DNA of 64,000 bases from an uncultured Candidatus Melainabacteria bacterium (GTDB taxonomy: Bacteria > Cyanobacteriota > Vampirovibrionia > Gastranaerophilales > Gastranaerophilaceae): positions 26,368 through 90,367 of the forward strand of contig CAKUUY010000006.1 of assembly GCA_934693235.1 (NCBI GenBank). Reading direction: 5' to 3'. The position numbers were made by a program, and so were the translations under genes. Of this stretch, positions 17,487-26,482 are shown piece after piece (positions within the stretch are counted from its first letter, which is position 1; every line of letters begins with the position of its first letter). The notes under the pieces are model-generated. The model was not told the origin of the DNA and ran no database searches. It saw nothing but the letters and a program-made list of their open reading frames with translations.

Positions 17487-18353
17487 CTATTTTACCCCCA
17501 AAGCTAATAATGCAGCGCCAATCATGCCAGAATAATTTCCGGCAGAAGCTTTTACAACTTTGAACGGTTGCGTAACAATTTGAGAATTAGCTTCTTTTTC
17601 AAGGTATTCAATATTTACAAATTCAGCCATAGAACCTGATAAAACAACGCAATCTGGGTCGAAAAGATTTGCAAGTCCGATGATTCCATCTAAGATGTCA
17701 TTTTGCCATACATCAAATATTTTTTTCATTATAGGTCTATCAATATGTTCGATAACGTCATAAGTGGTAATTTCTTTGTCTCCGGAAATTTCTTCAGCCG
17801 TCAATTTTAAACCGGTACCAGATGCGTAAGCTTCAAAGCAATCCCAGCTTCCGCAAGTACATTTTCTATGTTTATCGGTACGCATTTTAAAGTGCATTTC
17901 TCCAGCTGCTCCGCTTTTGCCTTTGTAAAGTTTCCCATCTATAATAATACCGCCACCAACACCTGTGCCAAGTGTTATCATAACCGAATATGGCATATTT
18001 TTAGATGAACCGATAATGTATTCAGCCCAAGCAGCGCAATTTGCATCGTTCTCAACAAAAACAGGCTTCTTGCTTAGGTTTTTAAAATCCATTGTTGGAT
18101 ATTCTTTCGCAATATTACCGGTTGAACCCAAAATTTTGTCATTAGTCTTGTTTACGGCACCACAGGTTGAAAATGCGATAACGTCAACTTCTCTTTCGTG
18201 TTTTTCAATAATTTCATTAAAAATAGCCTGAATGCCTGCAAAAGTTTTAGGCGTGTGATGCTTTTCTATTTCTGAGAGAATTTCTCCTTTTTCATTGATA
18301 ATTGCACTGTAAATTTTTGTGCCACCTACATCTATACCTAAAGCTTTTCGCAT
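17487..18353 (-). CDS. ROK-family sugar kinase (glucokinase or ManNAc kinase)
   Basis: 288 residues. The ATP-binding motif is GIDVGGTKIYSAI at the N-terminus, catalytic aspartate in VENDANCAAWAE, then TLGTGVGGGIIIDGKLYKG, and the ROK zinc site GEMHF...CTCGSWDCFEAYASG with three cysteines and a histidine. ROK kinases phosphorylate glucose, ManNAc or GlcNAc at C6. The neighbour 50 bp upstream is a NanE-like ManNAc-6-P epimerase, which makes an N-acetylmannosamine kinase (NanK) role possible; a general glucokinase is the alternative. No sialate lyase gene is in the window. Confidence 0.85.
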   Translation of the reverse strand: MRKALGIDVGGTKIYSAIINEKGEILSEIEKHHTPKTFAGIQAIFNEIIEKHEREVDVIAFSTCGAVNKTNDKILGSTGNIAKEYPTMDFKNLSKKPVFVENDANCAAWAEYIIGSSKNMPYSVMITLGTGVGGGIIIDGKLYKGKSGAAGEMHFKMRTDKHRKCTCGSWDCFEAYASGTGLKLTAEEISGDKEITTYDVIEHIDRPIMKKIFDVWQNDILDGIIGLANLFDPDCVVLSGSMAEFVNIEYLEKEANSQIVTQPFKVVKASAGNYSGMIGAALLALGVK

Positions 18354-18403
18354 ATCAAAACCTTTCCTAATTATCTAATAATTTTGTTTCCCTATTGAGA
18401 AAA

Positions 18404-19087
18404 TTAACCTCTTTGGACAAATCTTTTTGTAATCAATTGAGGGCGAGTAATTGCAGAACCGATTACAACGCAGTGTGCTCCCAATTCAAAAGCTCTTGTT
18501 ACTTGTTCAGGTTCCCAAATTCTTCCTTCAAGAATTACCGGAAGTTTGGTATTTTTAACCAATTGTTCCAAAAGTTCAAAATCCGGGCCGTCGCCACGAT
18601 TTAGAGAAAATTGTGTGTAACCAGAAAGAGTTGTAGACAAGATATTCGCCCCTAATCTTTCTGCGTTTAATCCCTCTTCAAGAGTCGAAATATCTGCCAT
18701 TGAAACTCGATTGTTAATTCTTACATATTTGATTAAATCTTCAAGTTTCGCTCCATTCGGACGTTCTCTCATAGTTCCGTCAAATGCAATTACGTCAGCT
18801 CCGGCTTCAACAAGTTCAATAACTTCTTTGATTGTTGGTGTAATATAAACGATTTCCTTATAATTAGCAGGTATAACGTTTGGTTTAGTTAAACCGATTA
18901 CAGGGACGTCAAAGAGTTTTTTTGCATTTCGAACATCTCTTGTACCCGCAACTCTTAAGGCACCGGCGCCACCCTTAATAACAGATTTCATCATCGCATT
19001 AATACAATCTTCTTGGTACAAAGGTTCAGCAGGCATTGCCTGAACAGAAACTACAACTTTTCCTTCTAAACGATTAATTATATTCAT
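18404..19087 (-). CDS. nanE: N-acylglucosamine-6-phosphate 2-epimerase (NanE-like)
   Basis: About 227 residues, a TIM-barrel protein with the NanE start pattern LEGKVVVSVQAMPAEPL, GAGALRV, PVIGLTKPN, ADVIAFDGTMRERPNG and the C-terminal LEGRIWEPEQVTRAFELGAHCVVIGSAITRP. It interconverts ManNAc-6-P and GlcNAc-6-P. I chose the ATG at 19087, where family members begin, over the ATG at 19102. No ribosome site is visible, and a TATAAT ends 6 nt before the chosen ATG, so initiation may be leaderless here too. It is followed by the ROK kinase gene. Confidence 0.85.
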   Translation of the reverse strand: MNIINRLEGKVVVSVQAMPAEPLYQEDCINAMMKSVIKGGAGALRVAGTRDVRNAKKLFDVPVIGLTKPNVIPANYKEIVYITPTIKEVIELVEAGADVIAFDGTMRERPNGAKLEDLIKYVRINNRVSMADISTLEEGLNAERLGANILSTTLSGYTQFSLNRGDGPDFELLEQLVKNTKLPVILEGRIWEPEQVTRAFELGAHCVVIGSAITRPQLITKRFVQRG

Positions 19088-19219
19088 ACAACTATTATAC
19101 ATTAAAAATTTATATTTGAGGTATAATTATTGAAAAGATAGTAGGGCGATGTGATTATAGATTTACAAGTCCATATAGTGAGAATTTACAAATTAAGAAT
19201 TATATAGAGAGGTTCAAAT

Positions 19220-20548
19220 ATGCAAAAAAGTGCAGTTAAATATCCGTATTTGACAGAAGATGTAGAAATTTACGAAAGAGAAAATGGCCATAAAATAGTT
19301 TTAGCTCATAAAGAGGGAGAACTTGTAAATGTTAGTACTTGGGTAAAAACAGGTTCAATAAATGAAGATGACAAAATTAACGGAATTTCTCACTTTTTGG
19401 AACATTTGATGTTCAAAGGAACTCACAAGCATAAAGCCGGATATTTTGACAGAACATTGGAGGCTAAAGGTGCAATAGTAAACGCTGCTACATGGAAAGA
19501 TTACACTTTTTATTACGTAACTCTTCCCAAAGGAGCTGATGCTAAAGATTTAGACTTGGCGATTGAACTTCATGCTGATATGATGCTGGATCCTGTTTTA
19601 CCTGAAGAAGAAATCGGAGCTCCGTTTGACTTGAATAATCCTGAGGTAATAGATAAACGTGAGCGTCACGTAGTTATTGAAGAGATTAGAATGCGTAAGG
19701 ACCAAAATTGGACAAAAGTTTATAATGCTTGTAATTTTAATATGTATAAAAAACATCCGTACAAACGTGATGTTATTGGTACTCCGGAGATTATTTCACA
19801 AGTTACTAGAGATGAAATTATGGACTACTACAAAACATATTATTCTCCGGAAAACATGACAACAATTATTGTTGGAGATTTTGATAAAGAGAAAATTCTT
19901 GCAAAAGTTGAAAGAGAATTCGATTTTAAAGGTCGCCCTAATGCTCCAAAGAGAGTTAACGAAATTGACGCTCCGACAGATCATACAATCGTTGTTGAAA
20001 ATAAAGGTCAAACAAATACATCTTATTTAATGTTTGGATTTTTAGGGCCAAAAGCAAATCAATTAAAAGAAAATATTGAACTTGACATTATCAGTATTAT
20101 TTTAGGCGAAAGTACAAGTTCAAGAATGTACCAAAATTTAATAGAAAAACAACCAGAACAAATCTTTATGATGGCTAATGCGGAACATTATCAATTTAAA
20201 GACGGTAATAACTTCTTCTTGCAGGCAAACTTTAAACCTGAAAAGAAAGATGTTGCAATTGAACTTGTAAAACAAGAATTGGCAGGACTTATTAAAAATC
20301 CAATTACAAAAGAAGAACTTGCAAAAGCTAAAAAGAAAATAAAATCTCGTTTTGCGTACGCAGCAGAGACTGTTTCTGAAATCGGAGAGACAATCGGTTA
20401 TTATATGACAGTTTGTGAGGATTTGAAATTGATTGAAGATTATTTGAGAGATTTGGATGCGATTACTGTTTCGGATCTCGAAAATACGATAAAGAAATAT
20501 TTGAATGTAAATAACTCGGTTATTTCAATCTTGGAACCTGAAAAATAG
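19220..20548 (+). CDS. M16 family zinc peptidase
   Basis: 442 residues. The inverted zinc motif HxxEH is HFLEHLMFKGT (about residues 58-68), with the distal glutamate in the following helix (VVIEEIRMRKDQN at ~153). The C-terminal M16 half has GESTSSRMYQNLIEK and NNFFLQANFKPEKK. Single-chain bacterial members (PqqL/YmxG type) degrade peptides in the cytoplasm or periplasm; no signal peptide is visible. Ribosome site GAGAGG lies 9 nt upstream. It is divergent from nanE and followed 35 bp later by the uracil-DNA glycosylase gene. Confidence 0.92.
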   Translation: MQKSAVKYPYLTEDVEIYERENGHKIVLAHKEGELVNVSTWVKTGSINEDDKINGISHFLEHLMFKGTHKHKAGYFDRTLEAKGAIVNAATWKDYTFYYVTLPKGADAKDLDLAIELHADMMLDPVLPEEEIGAPFDLNNPEVIDKRERHVVIEEIRMRKDQNWTKVYNACNFNMYKKHPYKRDVIGTPEIISQVTRDEIMDYYKTYYSPENMTTIIVGDFDKEKILAKVEREFDFKGRPNAPKRVNEIDAPTDHTIVVENKGQTNTSYLMFGFLGPKANQLKENIELDIISIILGESTSSRMYQNLIEKQPEQIFMMANAEHYQFKDGNNFFLQANFKPEKKDVAIELVKQELAGLIKNPITKEELAKAKKKIKSRFAYAAETVSEIGETIGYYMTVCEDLKLIEDYLRDLDAITVSDLENTIKKYLNVNNSVISILEPEK

Positions 20549-20583
20549 TCTTACCTTACACGTGTGTGGTGAAAAGAGTGGTT

Positions 20584-21183
20584 ATGCAAGAAGCAACAAT
20601 TCAAGAAAAAGAACAGCTTAAAAAAATTAAAGAAAAATGTTTGACTTGCCAAAAATGTTCACTTGGTAAAACAAGAACCAATATTGTCTTTTCGGCAGGA
20701 GTTCCAAATCATAAACTTATGCTGATAGGGGAAGCTCCGGGATATTATGAAGATCAGAAAGGAGAACCGTTTGTCGGCAAGGCAGGACAGCTTTTGGATA
20801 AAATATTTGCATCTGTTGGCTTATCACGTCAAAAAGATGTATATATCTGTAATACAATAAAATGTCGCCCGCCGGGAAATCGTGATCCGCTTCCTGAAGA
20901 AAAAGAAGCATGTAGAGAATATTTGAATGCACAAATTGAGATACTTAAACCAAGAATAATTCTCTTGTGCGGAAGAGTTGCAGTACAATCAATTTTAGGT
21001 ACAACTCAAGGGATTACTAAAATCAGAGGTAAGTGGTACGAGGGGCCATATATGTCAAAAATGATGCCAATTTTTCATCCGTCGTACTTGCTAAGAAATG
21101 ATTCTCGAGAAAAAGGTAGTCCAAAGTGGCTAATGTGGCAGGATATTCGGGAAATAAAACGAGTTTATTCGCAGATGGATTAA
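20584..21183 (+). CDS. Uracil-DNA glycosylase, family 4 (Fe-S)
   Basis: About 199 residues from ATG 20584; an in-frame GTG lies at 20566. N-terminal cysteines CLTCQKCSLGKTRTN supply two of the four [4Fe-4S] ligands, with CNTIKCRPPGNRDP and the following AC giving the others. Catalytic motif 1 is LIGEAPGYYEDQKGEPFVGKAG and motif 2 is FHPSYLLRN. Excises uracil from DNA in base-excision repair. The gene ends immediately against the convergent prepilin-like gene (adjacent stop codons). Confidence 0.92.
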   Translation: MQEATIQEKEQLKKIKEKCLTCQKCSLGKTRTNIVFSAGVPNHKLMLIGEAPGYYEDQKGEPFVGKAGQLLDKIFASVGLSRQKDVYICNTIKCRPPGNRDPLPEEKEACREYLNAQIEILKPRIILLCGRVAVQSILGTTQGITKIRGKWYEGPYMSKMMPIFHPSYLLRNDSREKGSPKWLMWQDIREIKRVYSQMD

Positions 21184-21924
21184 TTAAAATTTTACAGGAT
21201 AGTCTTTGCTGATTTCCCAGTTATCTCGTTGAATTAGTGCTCCACATTCTAAATTGTTTTTGGAACATTTTTCTAATAGCTCACCTCGGCTCAGGTCTTT
21301 AATTGGTTTGTTATTAGTAATATATTGAAATGGTGTATAATTTTCAGAATTTTGTGAGAAGAATAAATAAAAAGAGAATTGATCTCTTCCTGCTTTGTTA
21401 GGACCTTTCCAACAGTTATAATCAAGTAATCCATGAATATTTGCTCCCCAAGAACTTGCTCCACCTGTCAAAATCATAAAGCAAGAACCATCTTCAAAAA
21501 TAAATCTGCTTTTATTTATTCCACTTTCAGTCGGGCTAATATCAGGTATTAATTTATCACATCCAGCTTCTCTTGCATCACATTTCTTTATCCCTTTCAT
21601 ATATGGAAAGAGATATTTGTTGAAAAATTCATTGTTTGCTTGCCATGTTTCAGGTGTTCCTAAGTTTTGTGGAGCGTACTCCCAGTTGGTAGAATCACCG
21701 TTTTCAACTTCTGAAAAACGTATAGCATTGGTAAATGTAGAGTAAAACTTCTTCAAATGCGTAATAGTTTCTTGTTTTCTATAACTGGCAACTAATGATG
21801 GCAAAGTTAATGCAGTAACAACTCCTATAATACCTAAAGTGATGAGAGTTTCTGCTAGTGTAAAACCAAATTTTGGTTTAGCACTCTTCTCGGGGGGGGG
21901 GATTGTTGAAACATTATTAAACAT
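21184..21924 (-). CDS. Pseudopilin with type IV prepilin leader and C10 tract
   Basis: 246 residues. The prepilin peptidase site is KPKFG|FTLAETLITLGIIGVVTALTLPSLV (about residues 17-45), followed by YRKQETITHLKKFYSTFTNAI and a C-terminal domain with four cysteines (CDAREAGC, GSCF, CWK, CSKNNLECG). Multiple such proteins are typical of Gastranaerophilales and some Elusimicrobia. Codons 8-11 (ATC CCC CCC CCC) hold a run of ten C on the coding strand; in the current length the frame is intact, so the gene is 'on'. Ribosome site AAAGGAGCTT lies upstream of the ATG. Confidence 0.88.
   Translation of the reverse strand: MFNNVSTIPPPEKSAKPKFGFTLAETLITLGIIGVVTALTLPSLVASYRKQETITHLKKFYSTFTNAIRFSEVENGDSTNWEYAPQNLGTPETWQANNEFFNKYLFPYMKGIKKCDAREAGCDKLIPDISPTESGINKSRFIFEDGSCFMILTGGASSWGANIHGLLDYNCWKGPNKAGRDQFSFYLFFSQNSENYTPFQYITNNKPIKDLSRGELLEKCSKNNLECGALIQRDNWEISKDYPVKF
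21892..21901 (-). repeat. Homopolymeric C10 tract inside the pseudopilin reading frame
   Basis: Ten consecutive G on the plus strand, that is C10 on the coding strand, encode Pro-Pro-Pro just ahead of the prepilin cleavage site. It is the longest G/C run I noticed in this AT-rich window and lies 23 bases from the start codon, where a one-base slip would truncate the protein. Confidence 0.9.
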
Positions 21925-22007
21925 TTTTCAAGCTCCTTTACGATATTGTATATTTTAATTATTTCTTATTTTTCACTAATTGTCAACATTGCGTTTTAAT
22001 TCAAAAT

Positions 22008-22045
22008 AAAAAACCGCAACATTTTACAATTAAGGTGCGGTTTTT
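22008..22045 (-). terminator. Rho-independent terminator downstream of the Bax-inhibitor-like gene
   Basis: A stem AAAACCGCA / TGCGGTTTT with a ~17-nt loop, followed on the minus strand by a T-rich run. It sits between the end of the gene at 22068 and the pseudopilin gene, so it would isolate the pseudopilin from read-through. Confidence 0.75.
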
Positions 22046-22067
22046 ATTTCTTTTATCTAATTGTTTT

Positions 22068-22799
22068 TTAGTTTCTGGAATTTAATTTTGCTAATAGTCT
22101 AAGGATTTCGGTGTAAAGCCATACAAGTGTTATCATCAAGCCCATTGCTCCAAACCATTCATAATCCTTGCTTAGCATTTTTTGAGAAGATGTTTCTATA
22201 AAGAAGAAATCTTGAATTAAACTCATAGCTGCAATTATAACTACAAATAAACTAAATCCTATACCAACAATTCCGTTTTGCCAAATCAAAGGAATACTAC
22301 GGCTGAAAAACATTGCAATAAATTGGATTATATAAATTGCTAAGATTGATAACATTGATGTCATTAAAACTGCTCTGAATCTATCGGTATATTGAATAAC
22401 TCTAGTTTTGTATAAAGTTAACATTACAAACAATACAACAAATGTTCCCAATATCGCTTGCATTACAATTCCATGAAATTGAGCTTCAAACATTGCAGAA
22501 AATGCTCCCAATGTTAGTCCCTCAAACAAAGCGTAAGGTGCAGCTAAATATTTGGCAGATTTAATATTGAAGCATGTTATTAATACTAAAATAAAGGCCA
22601 TCATAGCTCCGCCACTAATTAAGCCGGCTGAAACAGTCGGATTTGAGAATAAATAGTAAACACTTAATGCACAACCTGCAAGCAAACAAATAAATAATAA
22701 AAATATTTTGTTAACTGTTCCTTGAATAGTCATCGGCTCGCCATCTAAAATTTGAGCGTCTGCACTAAATCTTTCATCATTTAATATTGGATTTGACAT
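22068..22799 (-). CDS. Bax inhibitor-1 / YccA family membrane protein
   Basis: 243 residues with seven predicted membrane helices after a soluble N-terminus (SNPILNDERFSAD). Family features include FEGLTLGAFSAMFEAQF after helix 3 and the C-terminal KDYEWFGAMGLMITLVWLYTEILRLL, which carries the conserved acidic residue. These proteins are cation or proton leak channels of the TMBIM/YccA group; in bacteria their role is poorly defined. Ribosome site AAGGAAGGAG lies upstream of the ATG, and a terminator follows. Confidence 0.88.
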   Translation of the reverse strand: MSNPILNDERFSADAQILDGEPMTIQGTVNKIFLLFICLLAGCALSVYYLFSNPTVSAGLISGGAMMAFILVLITCFNIKSAKYLAAPYALFEGLTLGAFSAMFEAQFHGIVMQAILGTFVVLFVMLTLYKTRVIQYTDRFRAVLMTSMLSILAIYIIQFIAMFFSRSIPLIWQNGIVGIGFSLFVVIIAAMSLIQDFFFIETSSQKMLSKDYEWFGAMGLMITLVWLYTEILRLLAKLNSRN

Positions 22800-22878
22800 A
22801 ATTAACTCCTTCCTTTACCATGATTATATAGTATATTAAAAAAATTGGCTATATCTTAATAATTTTATAAGGTTTAAA

Positions 22879-24663
22879 ATGTTTATAGAAAATTATAAAA
22901 GGTTTATATCGTATTACGGAAAAGGTAGATATTCCAGACTGTTGTGCTTTGGAGCTTTGTCTTTGGTTGCAGGTTTGATGGAATTGGCTGGAGTTGCTTT
23001 AATTTATCCGGTCATAATTTTGATTATGACTCCAAATGTAATAATTAAACATGCTCCTCAGTTAGAGTTTCTAAATCCTGTGCTATTAGGATTGTCAATT
23101 GGGCTTTTAGTTCTTTTGTTGTTTGTATTTAAAAATTTGTTTATGATTTTTATTCAGTACATTCAAGCAAAGTTTATTACAAATTGGAAAAAAGATATTG
23201 CTGCAAGATTTATGGAATATTACATGTATGCTCCATATAAAAAAATCATGCAAACATCTCAAAGTGATAAAATTTATACGTTGGAAACTCTTAGTAGTGT
23301 GGCAATAGATGGATTTGTTGTGAGGGGGCTAAATCTCATGACAAATGTAATAATTGTTAGCATGATTATTGGGCTTTTGTTTATAAAATTTCCTATTCCT
23401 GCAATTGGTGCAATTGTTTTTGTTGTTATTACCTTATACTTACAGAATAAATTCTTTAAAAATAGAACAAATGCTCTTGCTGCAACTATGGAGAAGATAA
23501 GTAAAAAACACAGTGATACGATACTTGAAAGTATTTCGAATATCAAAGAGCTTAAAATCCTTTCTGCTGAAAACATGTTTTTTGACGAATATACAAATAC
23601 AGAAAAAAAATATAGAGAAACTCAAAAACTTCAGAATTTTTATAATTCTGCACCTCCATATATTGTCGAAATACTGGTTGTGATTGCGCTTTTGATTCTT
23701 GCTTGTATAATTTCTCTACAAACATCAAATGATAATACAAGACTAATGGCTTCATTTGCAATTGTAGTTGCTGCCTTGTTTAGAATAGCGCCGGCTTTAA
23801 ATAGAATTCAGTCTTCAATTATAAATATAAATGCTTCAAGAAATTTTGTAAAAAAAATAAATGAAAAATATGAAGCATGTGACCTTGGAAATTTTCAAAA
23901 AGAAAAACTTCAAGCAGACGGAAAACTTGATTTTAATGACAAAATTGAATTAAAAAATATTAATTTTTCATATAAAGGAAATAAACAGGTTCTAAAAAAC
24001 ATTTCTTTTACAATAAAAAAAGGTGATTTTGTTGGGATAATAGGGCTTTCCGGAGCAGGGAAAAGTACGCTTGCAGATATAATAACAGGACTTTTACCGG
24101 CTGATAGTGGTGAAATAATTGTAGATGATACTAGATTAACCCAACAAAACTTTCAAAAATTTAGGCGCATGCTCGGTTATGTTCCTCAGCAAATAAATAT
24201 ATTGGATAAATCAATAAAAGAAAATGTGGCATGGGGGTGCAAAAAAATAGATGATAATGGTATAATTCAAGCTCTTAAGGCTGCACAAATATATGACACA
24301 ATAAAAGAATATCCTCAAGGAATTGACTCTAATATAATAATTGGTTCAAATGGCTTGTCACAAGGACAAAAGCAGAGATTAGCTATCGCTAGAGCGTTGT
24401 ATAGAGATCCTGAGATTATAATTCTTGATGAAGCTACGTCAGCGCTTGATGTTCAGGTTGAGCATGAAATAACAGAAATGTTAAAAGAAATTAGCTCTTC
24501 TAAAACAATAATTGCCATTGCTCATCGACTCTCTACACTAAAGGTGTGCAATAAGCTAATATATATGAAAGATGGTGTGATTGTTGATATTGGTACGTTT
24601 GAGGAACTTTCAAAGCAATATAAGGAATTTGAACAATTAGTGAAATTATCATCAATTAAATAA
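22879..24663 (+). CDS. ABC exporter, fused permease-ATPase
   Basis: 594 residues: six membrane helices (about residues 20-310), then a nucleotide-binding domain with Walker A IIGLSGAGKST (about 390-401), Q-loop VPQQINILDKS, signature GLSQGQKQRLAIARAL and Walker B IIILDEATSALD followed by the H-loop AIAHRLST. This is the MsbA/PglK-like class, which exports lipid-linked oligosaccharides or lipids as homodimers. The absence of partner genes means the substrate is unknown; the nearby polysaccharide locus suggests a lipid-linked glycan. Confidence 0.9.
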   Translation: MFIENYKRFISYYGKGRYSRLLCFGALSLVAGLMELAGVALIYPVIILIMTPNVIIKHAPQLEFLNPVLLGLSIGLLVLLLFVFKNLFMIFIQYIQAKFITNWKKDIAARFMEYYMYAPYKKIMQTSQSDKIYTLETLSSVAIDGFVVRGLNLMTNVIIVSMIIGLLFIKFPIPAIGAIVFVVITLYLQNKFFKNRTNALAATMEKISKKHSDTILESISNIKELKILSAENMFFDEYTNTEKKYRETQKLQNFYNSAPPYIVEILVVIALLILACIISLQTSNDNTRLMASFAIVVAALFRIAPALNRIQSSIININASRNFVKKINEKYEACDLGNFQKEKLQADGKLDFNDKIELKNINFSYKGNKQVLKNISFTIKKGDFVGIIGLSGAGKSTLADIITGLLPADSGEIIVDDTRLTQQNFQKFRRMLGYVPQQINILDKSIKENVAWGCKKIDDNGIIQALKAAQIYDTIKEYPQGIDSNIIIGSNGLSQGQKQRLAIARALYRDPEIIILDEATSALDVQVEHEITEMLKEISSSKTIIAIAHRLSTLKVCNKLIYMKDGVIVDIGTFEELSKQYKEFEQLVKLSSIK

Positions 24664-24747
24664 AAAATTAATTAGAAAAAAAGACTTTACAATAAAAATG
24701 TTTTGTATTATAATAATTACATAAGCTCAAGGAGAGCGATAAGATAA

Positions 24748-24819
24748 TCCTCAGTAGCTCAATGGCGGAGCAACCGGCTGTTAACCGGTAGGCTGTTGGT
24801 TCGAGTCCAACCTGGGGAG
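24748..24819 (+). tRNA. tRNA-Asn (GTT)
   Basis: A 72-nt cloverleaf I could fold by hand: acceptor TCCTCAG / CTGGGGA (one T-G pair), D-stem GCTC/GAGC, anticodon arm ACCGG-CTGTTAA-CCGGT with anticodon GTT, T-arm GTTGG-TTCGAGT-CCAAC, discriminator G. No CCA is encoded. It is followed by TTTTTTC, which may help termination. Confidence 0.95.
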
Positions 24820-24917
24820 TTTTTTCTATTATTAGGGTAAGAATTAGTTTCAAGCCCTTTTTTAGTGCCTGTTTCATTCCCAGCATCTTCTGACGTGTGG
24901 AGTTTTTTATTGGAAAG

Positions 24918-24945
24918 AAAAGTCAGATTTCCCCGACTTTTGGTT
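24918..24945. terminator. Weak hairpin between tRNA-Asn and the lipid kinase gene
   Basis: A 7-bp stem AAAAGTC / GACTTTT (24918-24924 and 24935-24941) with a 10-nt loop and a short T-run after it. It could end transcription of either the tRNA or the convergent lipid kinase gene. The rest of the 195-bp gap shows no gene I can support. Confidence 0.4.
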
Positions 24946-25013
24946 TTAGATTTCTGGTGTATGACTCAAACTTTAGTGAGGAGTTCAGTGGATTTGTGGG
25001 CTAACGAAGATAG

Positions 25014-25877
25014 TCATGTATCTTTCTTACAATAAATATTAATCGAAGCTATTGTAATTCCAAAATTTAAATTTTTGGTAAATTTGGTTTTTTCGCCATC
25101 AATATGGGCTAAGCAATAGTGATTTTTAATCTTAAAATCTTTAGCTTTGATGTATTCTGCTATTCGTGAATTTGATTTTAGATTCAACAAAATTTTTACA
25201 AACTCAATGAAAAACAATATCGGATTTTGAGTTTTTAGTATAAAAATATCAAATGAACCATCATCTAATTTTGAATTCTTTGCAATCGAAAACAAGTTTC
25301 TATACATATTTCCGGCGTTTGCAACAATGATACAAGAAGTTTTAATTGTTCGTTCTTCATTATCTATAATTACCGAATACTCTTTGTTTTTAAGTCTTAG
25401 AGCAAAAATTATTCCTGCAATAAAGTATGCAAAATATCCGAATTTGTTCTTTAGAGATTGAGGAGTTTTCCCTATTATATCAGCATCATAACCCAGCCCA
25501 CAACGAAGAACAGAATATTTGTTATTAACTGTCATAGCATCAATTTTAGTAGAGTTTTCGCTATCAATAACTTTCAATGCTTTTGATACACCATTTATCC
25601 CAATATTTGCCGCTAACAAGTTTGCAGTACCTGTTGGAATAATTCCTAAAGTTTTATTTGTACCCACCAAATACGGCAAAACTTTATTAACTGTTCCATC
25701 TCCTCCCACAACAAGGATTGTGTCAAAGGTTTCCATATCAACATCTTGTAATTCATCAATAGTTATAAATTGAAAACGAGTATGTTTTTTCAACAGTAAT
25801 GTTTGTATCTTTCGCCTGTATTTTATGGCTTCTTTTCTTCCGGCACTAAAATTTGATACAACAAGAACATTATTCAT
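25014..25877 (-). CDS. Diacylglycerol kinase-like lipid kinase (DgkB/YegS type)
   Basis: 287 residues. The DAGK catalytic domain has VVGGDGTVNKVLPYLVG (GGDGT nucleotide motif) and LGIIPTGTANLLAAN, with DGSFDIFILK in the C-terminal beta-domain. Such cytoplasmic enzymes phosphorylate diacylglycerol or related lipids. The start overlaps the PAP2 phosphatase gene by 8 bp, so a lipid kinase and a lipid phosphatase are translated together, placing the pair in envelope lipid or carrier-lipid turnover next to the polysaccharide locus. Confidence 0.88.
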   Translation of the reverse strand: MNNVLVVSNFSAGRKEAIKYRRKIQTLLLKKHTRFQFITIDELQDVDMETFDTILVVGGDGTVNKVLPYLVGTNKTLGIIPTGTANLLAANIGINGVSKALKVIDSENSTKIDAMTVNNKYSVLRCGLGYDADIIGKTPQSLKNKFGYFAYFIAGIIFALRLKNKEYSVIIDNEERTIKTSCIIVANAGNMYRNLFSIAKNSKLDDGSFDIFILKTQNPILFFIEFVKILLNLKSNSRIAEYIKAKDFKIKNHYCLAHIDGEKTKFTKNLNFGITIASINIYCKKDT

Positions 25878-26481
25878 TATCTACTCCTTTACTGAAAAGT
25901 TTTGTATAAATAGATAACAAAAATACTCCCAACAAATACGCACCGATTACATCTGTCGGATTGTGAACGCCCAGCCAAATCCTTGAAATTCCGACAAACA
26001 AAATCCAAATTACAGATAGCAATATTCCAACATATCGCCAAACTTTGTTTTTGCAATACTTATGAATAAAATAAATCACCATTCCCCACAAGCAAATCGT
26101 AACCAAACTATGACTTGAAACGTAACTAAAACTGTGCGGATGAATTACAAGTTGCATTTCAAATGGTGGTCTTGGTCTATGTACAAGAGGTTTAATAATA
26201 CAGTTCAAAAGAAACGTAACAAGCGGAATTGAGCATAAAAAGACGATTGATTTATACTCTTTTTTTTTGAAAAACAAAATGCTTCCGACAATCAAAGGTA
26301 GTGCAATCATTATTGAATACAATTTGCAATCAGGAAGTAACGGAATCCACAAAGGAAGATTTTTCAAAACACCTTGCAAATGCAAAATGAAAGCCTTGTC
26401 CCATAAATCGATTATGGGACAAGTTCCCACGATTATTGAAAATATTATAAATATTGCAAGTAGCAACAAAGATTTTTTCAT
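25870..26481 (-). CDS. PAP2-family lipid phosphatase
   Basis: About 203 residues starting at MKKSLLLLAIF; an earlier in-frame start exists at 26502 but would overlap the upstream gene. The three PAP2 motifs are present: KPLVHRPRPPF, SYVSSHSLVT and GISRIWLGVHNPTDVIGA, among five or six membrane helices. Members remove phosphate from undecaprenyl diphosphate or phosphatidic acid outside the membrane. It follows the radical SAM gene with a 1-bp gap and overlaps the lipid kinase gene. Confidence 0.9.
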   Translation of the reverse strand: MKKSLLLLAIFIIFSIIVGTCPIIDLWDKAFILHLQGVLKNLPLWIPLLPDCKLYSIMIALPLIVGSILFFKKKEYKSIVFLCSIPLVTFLLNCIIKPLVHRPRPPFEMQLVIHPHSFSYVSSHSLVTICLWGMVIYFIHKYCKNKVWRYVGILLSVIWILFVGISRIWLGVHNPTDVIGAYLLGVFLLSIYTKLFSKGVDNE

Positions 26482-26482
26482 A

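Noticed and set aside
24668..24886. Minus-strand 72-residue ORF over tRNA-Asn
   Set aside because: It runs antisense through the tRNA gene and has no similarity or ribosome site that I recognise.
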